DNA from: Flavobacteriaceae bacterium
Lineage (GTDB): Bacteria; Bacteroidota; Bacteroidia; Flavobacteriales; Flavobacteriaceae
NCBI GenBank assembly: GCA_947377425.1
Contig: CANCFZ010000093.1
Location: forward strand, 1-8,990
Direction: 5' to 3'
DNA length: 8,990 bases
Made by a program: the position numbers and the translations under genes. This document shows positions 1 to 6,479 of the stretch, piece after piece; within the stretch, counting starts at the first letter, position 1; every line of letters starts with the position of its first letter. The notes below the pieces were generated by a model that saw nothing but the letters and a program-made list of their open reading frames with translations, ran no database searches and was not told the DNA's origin.

Positions 1-756
1 AAAGTTGATGGTAAATTAAATGAAGTAGATTCTAATCAAAAAAAATATTCTTTTAGTATTCCTGGCGGATTTAAAGAAAATAATAAAAATGATACTATTC
101 AGAAATCCGAAAAAAGAACAACTTCAGTAGGCGTTTTTGCAACAGGAGCTAATAATCTTGTCACCAATGGTGCTGTGGCAAATTCAGATTTTAAATACAA
201 TTCATCTTCTTTTATGGAATGGGGAATTTCATGGAATACAAGGGTTTTCAAGAACAATAATGTATTTCATTTTAAATATGGTTTAACTGGTGTTTATAAT
301 AGATTAACGGCATCTGAAAATCGTTATTTTGTTAGCAATAACGGACAGACAGCGTTGTCAACATATCCAACATCATTGAGAGCCAGAGATACTTATTTTA
401 AAAATGTTTTCGTAACTGTCCCTGTGTTTTTAGAGTTTGATTTTTCAAAAAAACAAGCAGATAAAAATGGAAATAGAATTTTTAAAATTGAACGAGGATT
501 TAGATTTGGAATTGGAGGATTTGTTGGGTATAATACCAACTCAAAACAATTTCTTTCCTATGAAGAAAATGGATATAGAATTAATGAAAGACAAAAAGGA
601 AATTGGAATGTTCCTGATTGGAATTACGGTTTAAGTACTTACATAGGTTACAAACATACTAGTTTATATTTAAAATATGATTTAAATCCAATGTTTAAGG
701 ATAATGTAGTGAAACAAAACAATATTTCATTAGGAGTTCGTTTCGATTGGAATTAA
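1..756 (+). CDS. Probable outer-membrane beta-barrel protein, 3' part only
   Basis: The frame is open from the first base of the window, so the 5' end lies outside; 251 residues are visible. The first 45 or so residues are polar and lysine/asparagine-rich and look like a linker. From about residue 45 (VGVFATGANN) onward there are alternating hydrophobic/polar stretches rich in aromatic residues and glycine (MEWGISWNTRVF, FHFKYGLTGVY, FRFGIGGFVGYN, YGLSTYIGYKH, SLYLKYDL), ending in ISLGVRFDWN. This pattern of amphipathic strands with aromatic girdles and an aromatic-rich C-terminal strand is typical of Bacteroidota outer-membrane beta-barrels of the PorT/OMP_b-brl kind. The exact family and any substrate cannot be stated. 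A GTG at 175 is internal to the same frame and is probably not the start, because the open frame and the barrel-like sequence continue upstream. A strong hairpin terminator follows 26 bp after the stop. Confidence 0.7.
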   Translation, partial: KVDGKLNEVDSNQKKYSFSIPGGFKENNKNDTIQKSEKRTTSVGVFATGANNLVTNGAVANSDFKYNSSSFMEWGISWNTRVFKNNNVFHFKYGLTGVYNRLTASENRYFVSNNGQTALSTYPTSLRARDTYFKNVFVTVPVFLEFDFSKKQADKNGNRIFKIERGFRFGIGGFVGYNTNSKQFLSYEENGYRINERQKGNWNVPDWNYGLSTYIGYKHTSLYLKYDLNPMFKDNVVKQNNISLGVRFDWN

Positions 757-782
757 ATTTTGTTTAGTTAGTTGTATTTTCT

Positions 783-815
783 AAAGGCATCTTTATTTTA
801 AAGATGTCTTTTTTT
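783..815 (+). terminator. Rho-independent terminator after the outer-membrane protein gene
   Basis: The arms AAAGGCATCTTT (783-794) and AAAGATGTCTTT (800-811) pair over 12 positions with one G-U pair and an ATTTT loop. A run of T continues to 815. It separates the upstream gene from dnaG. It also contains the first ATG of the dnaG reading frame (804-806), which argues against that ATG as the dnaG start. Confidence 0.85.
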
Positions 816-853
816 ATTTGTTTTAATTCGTGCAATAATGGCAAAAAAACTTT

Positions 854-861
854 TAACTTTG
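854..861 (+). promoter_or_regulatory. Putative dnaG promoter, -7 element
   Basis: TAACTTTG matches the Bacteroidetes -7 consensus TAnnTTTG exactly. The -33 element is weak; TTCG at 827-830 lies 23 bp upstream and is the best candidate. Transcription would begin near 868, giving a leader of about 30 nt to the TTG start at 897. The element lies downstream of the preceding terminator, as expected for an independent dnaG promoter. The match is by eye only. Confidence 0.5.
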
Positions 862-896
862 AAACCTTAGAATCTTTAATCTTAGAACCTAAAATT

Positions 897-2873
897 TTGA
901 TTACCAAAGAAACCATAGATAAAGTTTACGAAGCGGCTCGAGTTGAAGAAGTTATTGGCGATTTTGTACAATTAAAACGCGCCGGTAGTAATTTCAAAGG
1001 ATTATCTCCATTTTCAGATGAGCGTTCGCCTTCGTTCATGGTTTCACCTGCTAAAGGAATTTGGAAAGATTTTTCGTCAGGAAAAGGAGGAAATGCCATT
1101 GCTTTCATCATGGAACATTCGCAGTTTACCTATCCAGAAGCGATTCGATATTTAGCAAAAAAATACAATATAGAAGTAGAAGAAACCGAACTTTCTGATG
1201 AAGATAAAGTAGTCGCTAACGAACGCGAAAGTTTATTTTTAGTTTCTGAATTTGCGTCTAAATATTTTCAAGATATTTTATTAAATTCTGAAGAAGGAAA
1301 AGCAATTGCGCTTTCTTACTTCAAAGAACGCGGATTTACTAACGAAACCATAAAGAAATTTGATTTAGGATATTCACCCAATCAATGGGACGCTTTGACA
1401 AAAGAAGCTCTCGGAAAAGGATATCAATTAGAATTTCTAGAAAAAACTGGATTGACAATCTTAGGTGAGGATAAGCAATTTGATAGATTCAAAGGTCGTG
1501 TCATGTTTCCAATTCAGTCTATGAGTGGTAGAGTTTTGGGATTTGGAGGACGAATTTTAACTAACGATAAAAAGGCTGCCAAATACCTCAATTCTCCCGA
1601 AAGTGATTTGTACCATAAAAGTAAAGTTTTGTACGGAATTTTTCATGCAAAACAAGCTATTGCAAAAAATGATAATTGTTATTTAGTTGAAGGTTACACC
1701 GATGTTATTCAAATGCATCAAGCCGGAATTGAAAACGTAGTTTCGTCTTCTGGAACTGCATTAACGCCCGATCAAATCCGTTTGATAAACCGATTAACCA
1801 AAAATGTAACTGTACTTTTTGATGGTGATGCGGCAGGTTTACGAGCTTCCATTAGAGGAATTGATTTGATTCTTGAAGAAGGAATGAACGTAAAAGTGTG
1901 CACATTTCCGGACGGTGAAGATCCTGATAGTTTTGCTAAAAAAACACCTTTGCAAGATTTAATCCAATATTTTGAAGAAAATGCTATGGATTTTATCCAA
2001 TTCAAAGCATCACTTTTAATGAAAGATGCTAAGAATGATCCTATCAAAAAAGCCGATTTGATTCGCGATATGGTTGCCAGTATTTCTAAAATTCCGGATA
2101 GAATTAAACGAGAAGTTTACATCAAAGAAACTTCTAGAATTATGGATATTTCGGAAGATGTACTTTTTAATACATTGGAGCAACTTGTTAAAAAAGATAT
2201 TTCCGATTTAGGGAAAAAACATAAAGAAGAACAAACTGCATTTGAAGTTCACAAAAATGAAAATCCTGTAGTTACCGCTAATATTGATATTCAATTTGAA
2301 TTGGAACATAAAATAATCGAAATTTTACTAATTTACGGAAATGTAGAAGACGATTTTGAAGATGTTTTACTTAAATCAAATGAAACCGGCGAAATGGTTG
2401 AGGTTACAGAAATGAACAAATATAAAGTTCATCAGCGTATTTTTTTAAGTTTACAAGAAGATGAAACTGAACTAGCAAATCCTTTATTTAGAGATATTTA
2501 CAATGATTTAATAAATTATTTTAATCAAAATGAAACCTTTGAATTAGAGAAATATTTATCGCAATTAACACCAGAATTATCGCAAGAAGTTACATCAATA
2601 TTAATGAATGACGAACGATATTCATTAGATAATTGGGAAGCAAAAAATATATTTGTAAAGTCAAAAGACAAATCAATAAGTCAATATGTTTCCGAAACGA
2701 TTTTATCTTTAAGATGGTTGTTAGTAAGTAAAATTATTAAGGAATTACAAGCATCAGTTTCTAACGATGCCGAAGTTGATAATTTTGAAATATTATCTGG
2801 AGTAAGAGATTATAACGATCTAACAAATATGTTTTCCAAAAAATTGGGAAGAGTTATTTCTAGACATAATTAA
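897..2873 (+). CDS. dnaG: DNA primase DnaG with degenerate zinc-binding domain
   Basis: Synthesises RNA primers for chromosome replication and works with the replicative helicase DnaB at the fork. Starting from TTG at 897 the protein is 658 residues (E. coli DnaG has 581) and begins MITKETIDKVYEAARVEEVI, the usual primase N-terminus. Residues about 35-70 correspond to the CHC2 zinc domain, but the usual CPFH and CFGC ligands read SPFS (37-40) and DFSS (58-61), so all four are replaced. The RNA polymerase basic motif RFKGRVMFPI is at 197-206. The TOPRIM catalytic core is intact: EGYTDV with E265, and DGDAAG with D309 and D311, the same numbers as the catalytic residues of E. coli DnaG. The C-terminal 250 or so residues are divergent and presumably form the helicase-binding region. 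The frame extends upstream to an ATG at 804, but that lies inside a terminator and upstream of the likely promoter, so TTG is preferred. Confidence 0.95.
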   Translation: MITKETIDKVYEAARVEEVIGDFVQLKRAGSNFKGLSPFSDERSPSFMVSPAKGIWKDFSSGKGGNAIAFIMEHSQFTYPEAIRYLAKKYNIEVEETELSDEDKVVANERESLFLVSEFASKYFQDILLNSEEGKAIALSYFKERGFTNETIKKFDLGYSPNQWDALTKEALGKGYQLEFLEKTGLTILGEDKQFDRFKGRVMFPIQSMSGRVLGFGGRILTNDKKAAKYLNSPESDLYHKSKVLYGIFHAKQAIAKNDNCYLVEGYTDVIQMHQAGIENVVSSSGTALTPDQIRLINRLTKNVTVLFDGDAAGLRASIRGIDLILEEGMNVKVCTFPDGEDPDSFAKKTPLQDLIQYFEENAMDFIQFKASLLMKDAKNDPIKKADLIRDMVASISKIPDRIKREVYIKETSRIMDISEDVLFNTLEQLVKKDISDLGKKHKEEQTAFEVHKNENPVVTANIDIQFELEHKIIEILLIYGNVEDDFEDVLLKSNETGEMVEVTEMNKYKVHQRIFLSLQEDETELANPLFRDIYNDLINYFNQNETFELEKYLSQLTPELSQEVTSILMNDERYSLDNWEAKNIFVKSKDKSISQYVSETILSLRWLLVSKIIKELQASVSNDAEVDNFEILSGVRDYNDLTNMFSKKLGRVISRHN

Positions 2874-2877
2874 AAAA

Positions 2878-2910
2878 AAAGCTCAAATTTCTTATAAAAA
2901 TTTGAGCTTT
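2878..2910. terminator. Terminator shared by dnaG and the convergent response regulator
   Basis: AAAGCTCAAATTT (2878-2890) and AAATTTGAGCTTT (2898-2910) form a perfect 13-bp stem with a 7-nt loop. An A-run lies on the left side (2872-2880), which gives a U-tract for transcripts on the minus strand. On the plus strand the U-run is short (TTT then ATAT), so it may work better for the minus-strand genes that converge on it. Confidence 0.8.
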
Positions 2911-2938
2911 ATATCTAAAATCTGATATCTAAAATCTA
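2911..2938. repeat. 14-bp tandem duplication
   Basis: ATATCTAAAATCTG (2911-2924) is followed directly by ATATCTAAAATCTA (2925-2938), two copies differing only at the last base. The repeat fills the space between the terminator hairpin and the stop of the response regulator. No function is evident; it looks like slippage or a short low-complexity intergenic repeat. Confidence 0.7.
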
Positions 2939-2946
2939 CTATTTTT

Positions 2947-3576
2947 TTAAACAATATCCAAAGTCTTAGCTTTGTTAACCAAATCAACTAAGTTAGTTAC
3001 ATTCAATTTTTGTAAAAGTCTAAGTTTATAAGTTGAAATTGTTTTCTCGTTTAAACTTAAAATTTTAGAAATTTCATTGTTTTTCTTTCCGTCACACAAG
3101 TAACGCAAAACTTCAATTTCTCTATTGGATAATTTTCTATAAAGACGTTCGCTTTTATTTTGTTTTGCAATAAGAGCCAAATTTTTCTTGATAGCATCGC
3201 TCATCATTATGATGCCTTGATGAACTCTAATTATAGTAGTTCCAAGAGTTTCTAATTTAGATGATTTATGTACAAATCCTGCAACACCAGCTTTTATAGC
3301 ATTCGGAGCATAAATTTGTTCATTCAAACTCGTAAAAACTAAAACCTTAGTACTTGGAAAGTTTTTAATAATTGCCTTTAATTCATAGATACTTTTTAAT
3401 CCATCCAATTCAAGATCAATTATCAAAACGTTGATTTCTTTATTTCTTAAAGCATCAGGAACCATAAAAAAACTACCAACGTTAGACACAACGCTGATTT
3501 CTGGGTGATCTTTAAAATATGATTTTACGCCATAATGCACCACTGGATAATTATCGGCAAGACATACTGTTATCAT
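2947..3576 (-). CDS. NarL/FixJ-family response regulator, atypical receiver
   Basis: A 209-residue cytoplasmic transcription regulator with two domains. The receiver domain (about 1-125) keeps the phospho-acceptor position D54 in VLIIDLELDG, the switch threonine T82 (VFTS) and the conserved lysine K104 (VHKSS). The acidic pocket near the N-terminus reads A-D8-N9-Y10-P11 where relatives usually have A-D-D-H-P, and the usual M-P after the phospho-site is L-D, so phosphorylation may be altered. The LuxR-type helix-turn-helix (about 149-204) has the family pattern LSNREIEVL, KKNNEISKIL, ISTYKLRLLQKL. No histidine kinase gene is nearby, so it is an orphan in this window. It lies 85 bp downstream of nadE on the same strand; cotranscription is possible because I see no hairpin terminator between them, but an own promoter cannot be excluded. 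Its targets are unknown. Confidence 0.9.
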   Translation of the reverse strand: MITVCLADNYPVVHYGVKSYFKDHPEISVVSNVGSFFMVPDALRNKEINVLIIDLELDGLKSIYELKAIIKNFPSTKVLVFTSLNEQIYAPNAIKAGVAGFVHKSSKLETLGTTIIRVHQGIIMMSDAIKKNLALIAKQNKSERLYRKLSNREIEVLRYLCDGKKNNEISKILSLNEKTISTYKLRLLQKLNVTNLVDLVNKAKTLDIV

Positions 3577-3661
3577 AATTTTAATTTTTTGGTAGACAAA
3601 TTTTAAAATCTATGGTAAAGTTAATAAAAAAATGATACTATTTAGGAAAAATGTTAAATTA

Positions 3662-4468
3662 TTATCTAAATGAATTCGGAATTTCACAAACTGGAATCGA
3701 TTCCATCTTGTGTTTATTCACGAAATTAAGGCGTTTGTAGATTTCGAACACTTCTTTTTCTCTTCCAAAAAAAATATCAGAAGTGCTATCTTTTTCATCT
3801 TCTAACATTGCCCATTCCAATTCATCATAACTTGCTCCAAGTTGATCTTCATCGGTTCTATTATCACCAAACAAACCATCTGTTGGTGCCGCTTTTTGAA
3901 TTGAATCTGGAATTACTAAATACTGACCAAGTGCATAAACATCACTTTTCATAAGATCAGCAATCGGACTCAAATCAACTCCGCCATCACCATATTTAGT
4001 ATAAAAACCAACACCAAAATCTTCTACTTTATTTCCTGTTCCAGCTACTAATAAATCATGAATTCCAGCAAAATAATACAATGTTGTCATTCTTAATCGC
4101 GCACGAGTATTGGCTAGTGAAAGATTGTATTTAGCATCATTATCGCTTTTTGGAACCTCAGTTTTGAAGGATTCATAAATCGGAGTTAAATTTGCTTCAG
4201 CTCGATTCACATTTGGGAATCTTTTTTGCAATTGGTCAATGTGTTCACGGCCTCTACTAACTTGATTTTTAGCTTGATGTATAGGCATTTCTACACATAA
4301 AGTTGTCAAACCAGTTTGAGCACACAGGGTAGACGTTACAGCAGAATCAACTCCGCCAGAAATTCCAACAACAAAACCACTAACTTTTGCGTTATCAGCA
4401 TACGTTTTTAACCAGTTAACTATATGTTCGTTTACTTTTTCAACCTGAATGGTGCTTTTTTTACTCAT
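3662..4468 (-). CDS. nadE: NAD synthetase, ammonia-dependent type
   Basis: Catalyses the last step of NAD synthesis: amidation of deamido-NAD using ATP. The protein has 268 residues and consists of the synthetase domain alone; the N-terminal nitrilase-like glutaminase domain of the longer glutamine-dependent enzymes is absent, which suggests free ammonia as nitrogen donor. The ATP-pyrophosphatase P-loop SGGVDS is at 37-42. Further family signatures are ANTRARLR (119-126), GTGNKVED (143-150) and the YTKYGDGGVDLSPIADLMKS stretch (156-175), which contributes to substrate binding. The C-terminal part carries the flexible loop region and ends in IPNSFR. The ATG at 4466-4468 follows a plausible divergent promoter shared with gldB. 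The enzyme is expected to be essential unless NAD can be salvaged intact. Confidence 0.93.
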   Translation of the reverse strand: MSKKSTIQVEKVNEHIVNWLKTYADNAKVSGFVVGISGGVDSAVTSTLCAQTGLTTLCVEMPIHQAKNQVSRGREHIDQLQKRFPNVNRAEANLTPIYESFKTEVPKSDNDAKYNLSLANTRARLRMTTLYYFAGIHDLLVAGTGNKVEDFGVGFYTKYGDGGVDLSPIADLMKSDVYALGQYLVIPDSIQKAAPTDGLFGDNRTDEDQLGASYDELEWAMLEDEKDSTSDIFFGREKEVFEIYKRLNFVNKHKMESIPVCEIPNSFR

Positions 4469-4498
4469 AGTTTAGGAATGAATTAAGATTTGGTAATG

Positions 4499-4506
4499 TA
4501 TATTTG
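4499..4506 (+). promoter_or_regulatory. Putative gldBC promoter, -7 element
   Basis: TATATTTG fits TAnnTTTG exactly. Transcription would start near 4513, leaving a leader of about 14 nt before the gldB ATG at 4527. The -33 region is poor (GTTTAG at 4470-4475). It abuts the candidate nadE element on the opposite strand. Confidence 0.5.
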
Positions 4507-4514
4507 CAAAAATA
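4507..4514 (-). promoter_or_regulatory. Putative nadE promoter, -7 element
   Basis: CAAAAATA on the plus strand reads TATTTTTG on the minus strand, an exact fit to TAnnTTTG. Transcription would start near 4500, giving a leader of about 30 nt to the nadE ATG at 4468. No good -33 element is seen. The site is directly adjacent to the gldB element, so the two polymerases would compete. Confidence 0.4.
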
Positions 4515-4526
4515 TTAAATTTTAAG

Positions 4527-5495
4527 ATGAAAAAATACATTTATATCATCACAATTGGAGTTTTGTTTTTCTCTTGCAATAAAAAGAGCAAAGTGGAACA
4601 AACTATTGAAGAAATTCCTGTTTCAATGAAGACGCATCGTTTTGAGCAAGCATTTTTTGATTCAAAACCTGAAGATTTAGCTAAAGTAAAAGCTGAATAC
4701 CCAGATTTTTTTCCAGTTGATACTCCCGATAATGTTTGGATTGAGAAAATGCAAAATCCACAATGGCGAGAATTGTATAACGAAGTCGAAAAAAAATATA
4801 AAAACTTCGATTCCGAACAAACTGAAATTGAAGATTTATTCAAACACATAAAGTATTATTTTCCAACAGTGATTACACCACAGATTTACACTGCTATTGG
4901 GGAAATGGATTATATGAATAAAACAATTTATGCCAATGATAAGTTAATTATTTCATTAGAATTATATTTAGGAAAAGACCATAAATTTTACACTACTGAA
5001 TTCCCTGAATATTTGAGACAAAATTTTGAGCAAAGACAGATGATGCCCGATATAGTCTCTAGTTTTGCTTTCGGAATTTTGCCAGCTCCAAAAGACAAAG
5101 AATTATTATCGTTAATGATAAGTTCAGCTAAAGAATTGTATTTAAAAGATGTATTATTGCCTGATTATACAGATGCTGAAAAGATGGGGTATTCTGATAA
5201 GCAAATTAAGTTTTGTGAAGAAAATGAAAATTATATGTGGGAGTTTTTTGTTAGCAATAAGTTGCTTTATAGTACTGATTCTAGGTTACCAAATCGTTTT
5301 ATAAATTTAGCTCCATTTTCAAAATTTTATTTGGAAATTGATAATGATACACCAGGAAGAGTAGGGCAATGGATAGGATTGCAAATTGTGCGCTCTTTTA
5401 TGGAAAACAATGAAATTACGGTTCAGCAAATGTTGAAAATGAATGCTAAAGAAATCTTCGAATTATCAAAATATAAACCTAAAAAAAATGAGTAA
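4527..5495 (+). CDS. gldB: Gliding motility lipoprotein GldB
   Basis: A 322-residue protein recognised as GldB by its overall sequence and by the gldC gene that follows. In Flavobacterium johnsoniae GldB is required for gliding over surfaces; its biochemical role is not settled. The N-terminus MKKYIYIITIGVLFFSC is a lipoprotein signal peptide: two lysines, a hydrophobic core, and cysteine C17 as the predicted lipidation site, although the residues before it (F-F-S) depart somewhat from the standard lipobox. The mature part is soluble-looking, mixed and charged, with aromatic-rich segments (KYYFPTVITPQIYTAIGEMDYM around 109-130, LELYLGKDHKFY around 144-155) and no membrane helix. No HExxH metalloprotease motif is seen. 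It overlaps gldC by 8 bp, so the two are surely cotranscribed. It diverges from nadE. Confidence 0.88.
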   Translation: MKKYIYIITIGVLFFSCNKKSKVEQTIEEIPVSMKTHRFEQAFFDSKPEDLAKVKAEYPDFFPVDTPDNVWIEKMQNPQWRELYNEVEKKYKNFDSEQTEIEDLFKHIKYYFPTVITPQIYTAIGEMDYMNKTIYANDKLIISLELYLGKDHKFYTTEFPEYLRQNFEQRQMMPDIVSSFAFGILPAPKDKELLSLMISSAKELYLKDVLLPDYTDAEKMGYSDKQIKFCEENENYMWEFFVSNKLLYSTDSRLPNRFINLAPFSKFYLEIDNDTPGRVGQWIGLQIVRSFMENNEITVQQMLKMNAKEIFELSKYKPKKNE

Positions 5496-5820
5496 TACGA
5501 CTTCAGAAATTAAATTTCAAATAGAATTAGATGATAATAAAGTTCCTGAAACACTTTCTTGGACAGCCAGAGACGGAGGGATTGTAAATGAAGAAGCCAA
5601 AGCAATCATGTTGTCAATATGGAATAGCAAAAATAAAGAAACGTTGCGCATTGATTTGTGGACAAAAGATATGCCTGTTGACGAAATGAAAATTTTCTTT
5701 CATCAAACATTGGTTGCAATGGCAGATACTTATGAAAAAGCAACACAAGACGATAAAATGACAGCAACTATGAAAGATTTTTGCGATTATTTCGCGGAGA
5801 AATTAGAGTTGAAAGAATAA
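5488..5820 (+). CDS. gldC: Gliding motility protein GldC
   Basis: A 110-residue protein starting MSNTTSEIKFQIELDDNKVP, matching my recollection of the GldC family in Flavobacteria. It has no signal peptide or membrane segment, so it should be cytoplasmic, in contrast to the lipoprotein GldB. In F. johnsoniae GldC improves gliding but is not strictly needed; its mechanism is unknown. The ATG at 5488 lies inside the end of gldB (stop 5493-5495), a typical overlap for translational coupling. The same frame extends up to an ATG at 5443, but this would add 15 lysine/asparagine-rich residues encoded within gldB and unlike the family N-terminus. A strong palindromic terminator begins at the stop codon. 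Confidence 0.88.
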   Translation: MSNTTSEIKFQIELDDNKVPETLSWTARDGGIVNEEAKAIMLSIWNSKNKETLRIDLWTKDMPVDEMKIFFHQTLVAMADTYEKATQDDKMTATMKDFCDYFAEKLELKE

Positions 5821-5852
5821 CAAAAAAGTTCTCAATTGAGAACTTTTTTGTT
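5819..5852. terminator. Perfect palindrome, two-way terminator between gldC and engB
   Basis: The 34 bp are a perfect palindrome centred on 5835/5836, with the core GTTCTCAATTGAGAAC flanked by A6 on the left and T6 on the right. It begins at the last two bases of the gldC stop codon and ends 4 bp before the engB stop. The symmetric A/T flanks provide a U-tract on both strands, so it should end transcripts arriving from either side. Confidence 0.88.
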
Positions 5853-5856
5853 TGCT

Positions 5857-6477
5857 TTAAAACTCATTCAAATCTTTATAAACATCAACGTTAATTTCCT
5901 CAATGTACTTTAGAAGTGTGTCTTTGCCAGTTCCTTCGGTTGCTGAGGTAACAAAGTAGGGAGGAATCTCTTCCCAATTATTAGCATGAAGTTGTTTTTT
6001 GTAGGCTGCAATGTGGGAGTCGATTTTGGTTTTACTTATTTTATCCGCTTTTGTAAAAATGATACAAAACGGTATTTCGGTTTCTCCCAAATACTCTATA
6101 AATTCTAAATCTATTTTTTGTGCTTCCAGTCTAATGTCAATTAGTACAAAGGCACAAACCAATTGTTGTCTGCTTTCAAAATAATCGGTAATGAATTCTT
6201 GAAAAACTTGTTTTGTTTTTTTAGAAACTCTAGCATAACCATAACCTGGCAAATCGACCAAAAACCAATTAGCATTAATTTTAAAGTGATTAATTAGTTG
6301 AGTTTTGCCGGGTTTACCGGATGTTTTTGCTAAATTTTTATGATTGGTAATCATGTTAATTAGCGAAGATTTTCCAACGTTGGAACGACCAATAAAAGCA
6401 TATTCAGGTAAACGTTCCGTCGGACATTTAGTCACATCAGAATTACTAATTATAAATTCGGCGGTATTGATTTTCAT
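5857..6477 (-). CDS. engB: Ribosome biogenesis GTPase EngB (YihA/YsxC)
   Basis: A small GTPase that takes part in late assembly of the large ribosomal subunit and is essential in many bacteria. The 206-residue length is usual for the family. All G motifs are readable: G1 GRSNVGKSS (30-38), G2 with T59 in GKPGKTQ (54-60), G3 DLPG (75-78), G4 TKAD (142-145) and G5 TSAT (177-180). The switch region LVDLPGYGYARV and the segment FVLIDIRLEAQKIDLEFIEYL are characteristic of EngB rather than other TRAFAC GTPases. Only 2 bp separate its ATG from the stop of the upstream hydrolase gene, so both are read from one transcript and are probably translationally coupled. It converges on gldC. Confidence 0.95.
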   Translation of the reverse strand: MKINTAEFIISNSDVTKCPTERLPEYAFIGRSNVGKSSLINMITNHKNLAKTSGKPGKTQLINHFKINANWFLVDLPGYGYARVSKKTKQVFQEFITDYFESRQQLVCAFVLIDIRLEAQKIDLEFIEYLGETEIPFCIIFTKADKISKTKIDSHIAAYKKQLHANNWEEIPPYFVTSATEGTGKDTLLKYIEEINVDVYKDLNEF

Positions 6478-6479
6478 AA

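Noticed and set aside
175..177. GTG as start of the first gene
   Set aside because: The frame is open to the edge of the window and barrel-like sequence begins upstream of this codon, so the gene is truncated by the window.
804..896. N-terminal extension of dnaG from ATG 804
   Set aside because: The ATG is inside a terminator stem, upstream of the likely promoter, and the added residues do not resemble a primase N-terminus.
3597..3604. CAAATTTT as a -7 element for the response regulator on the minus strand
   Set aside because: It departs from the TAnnTTTG consensus at the key TA and has no -33 partner; not strong enough to annotate.
4541..4849. 102-codon open frame on the minus strand inside gldB
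   Set aside because: It lies fully antisense to a recognised gene, is rich in Ser and Cys with no recognisable motif, and has no promoter of its own.
5443..5487. Upstream ATG for gldC
   Set aside because: It adds 15 residues encoded within gldB that do not fit the family N-terminus; the ATG at 5488 gives the expected protein.
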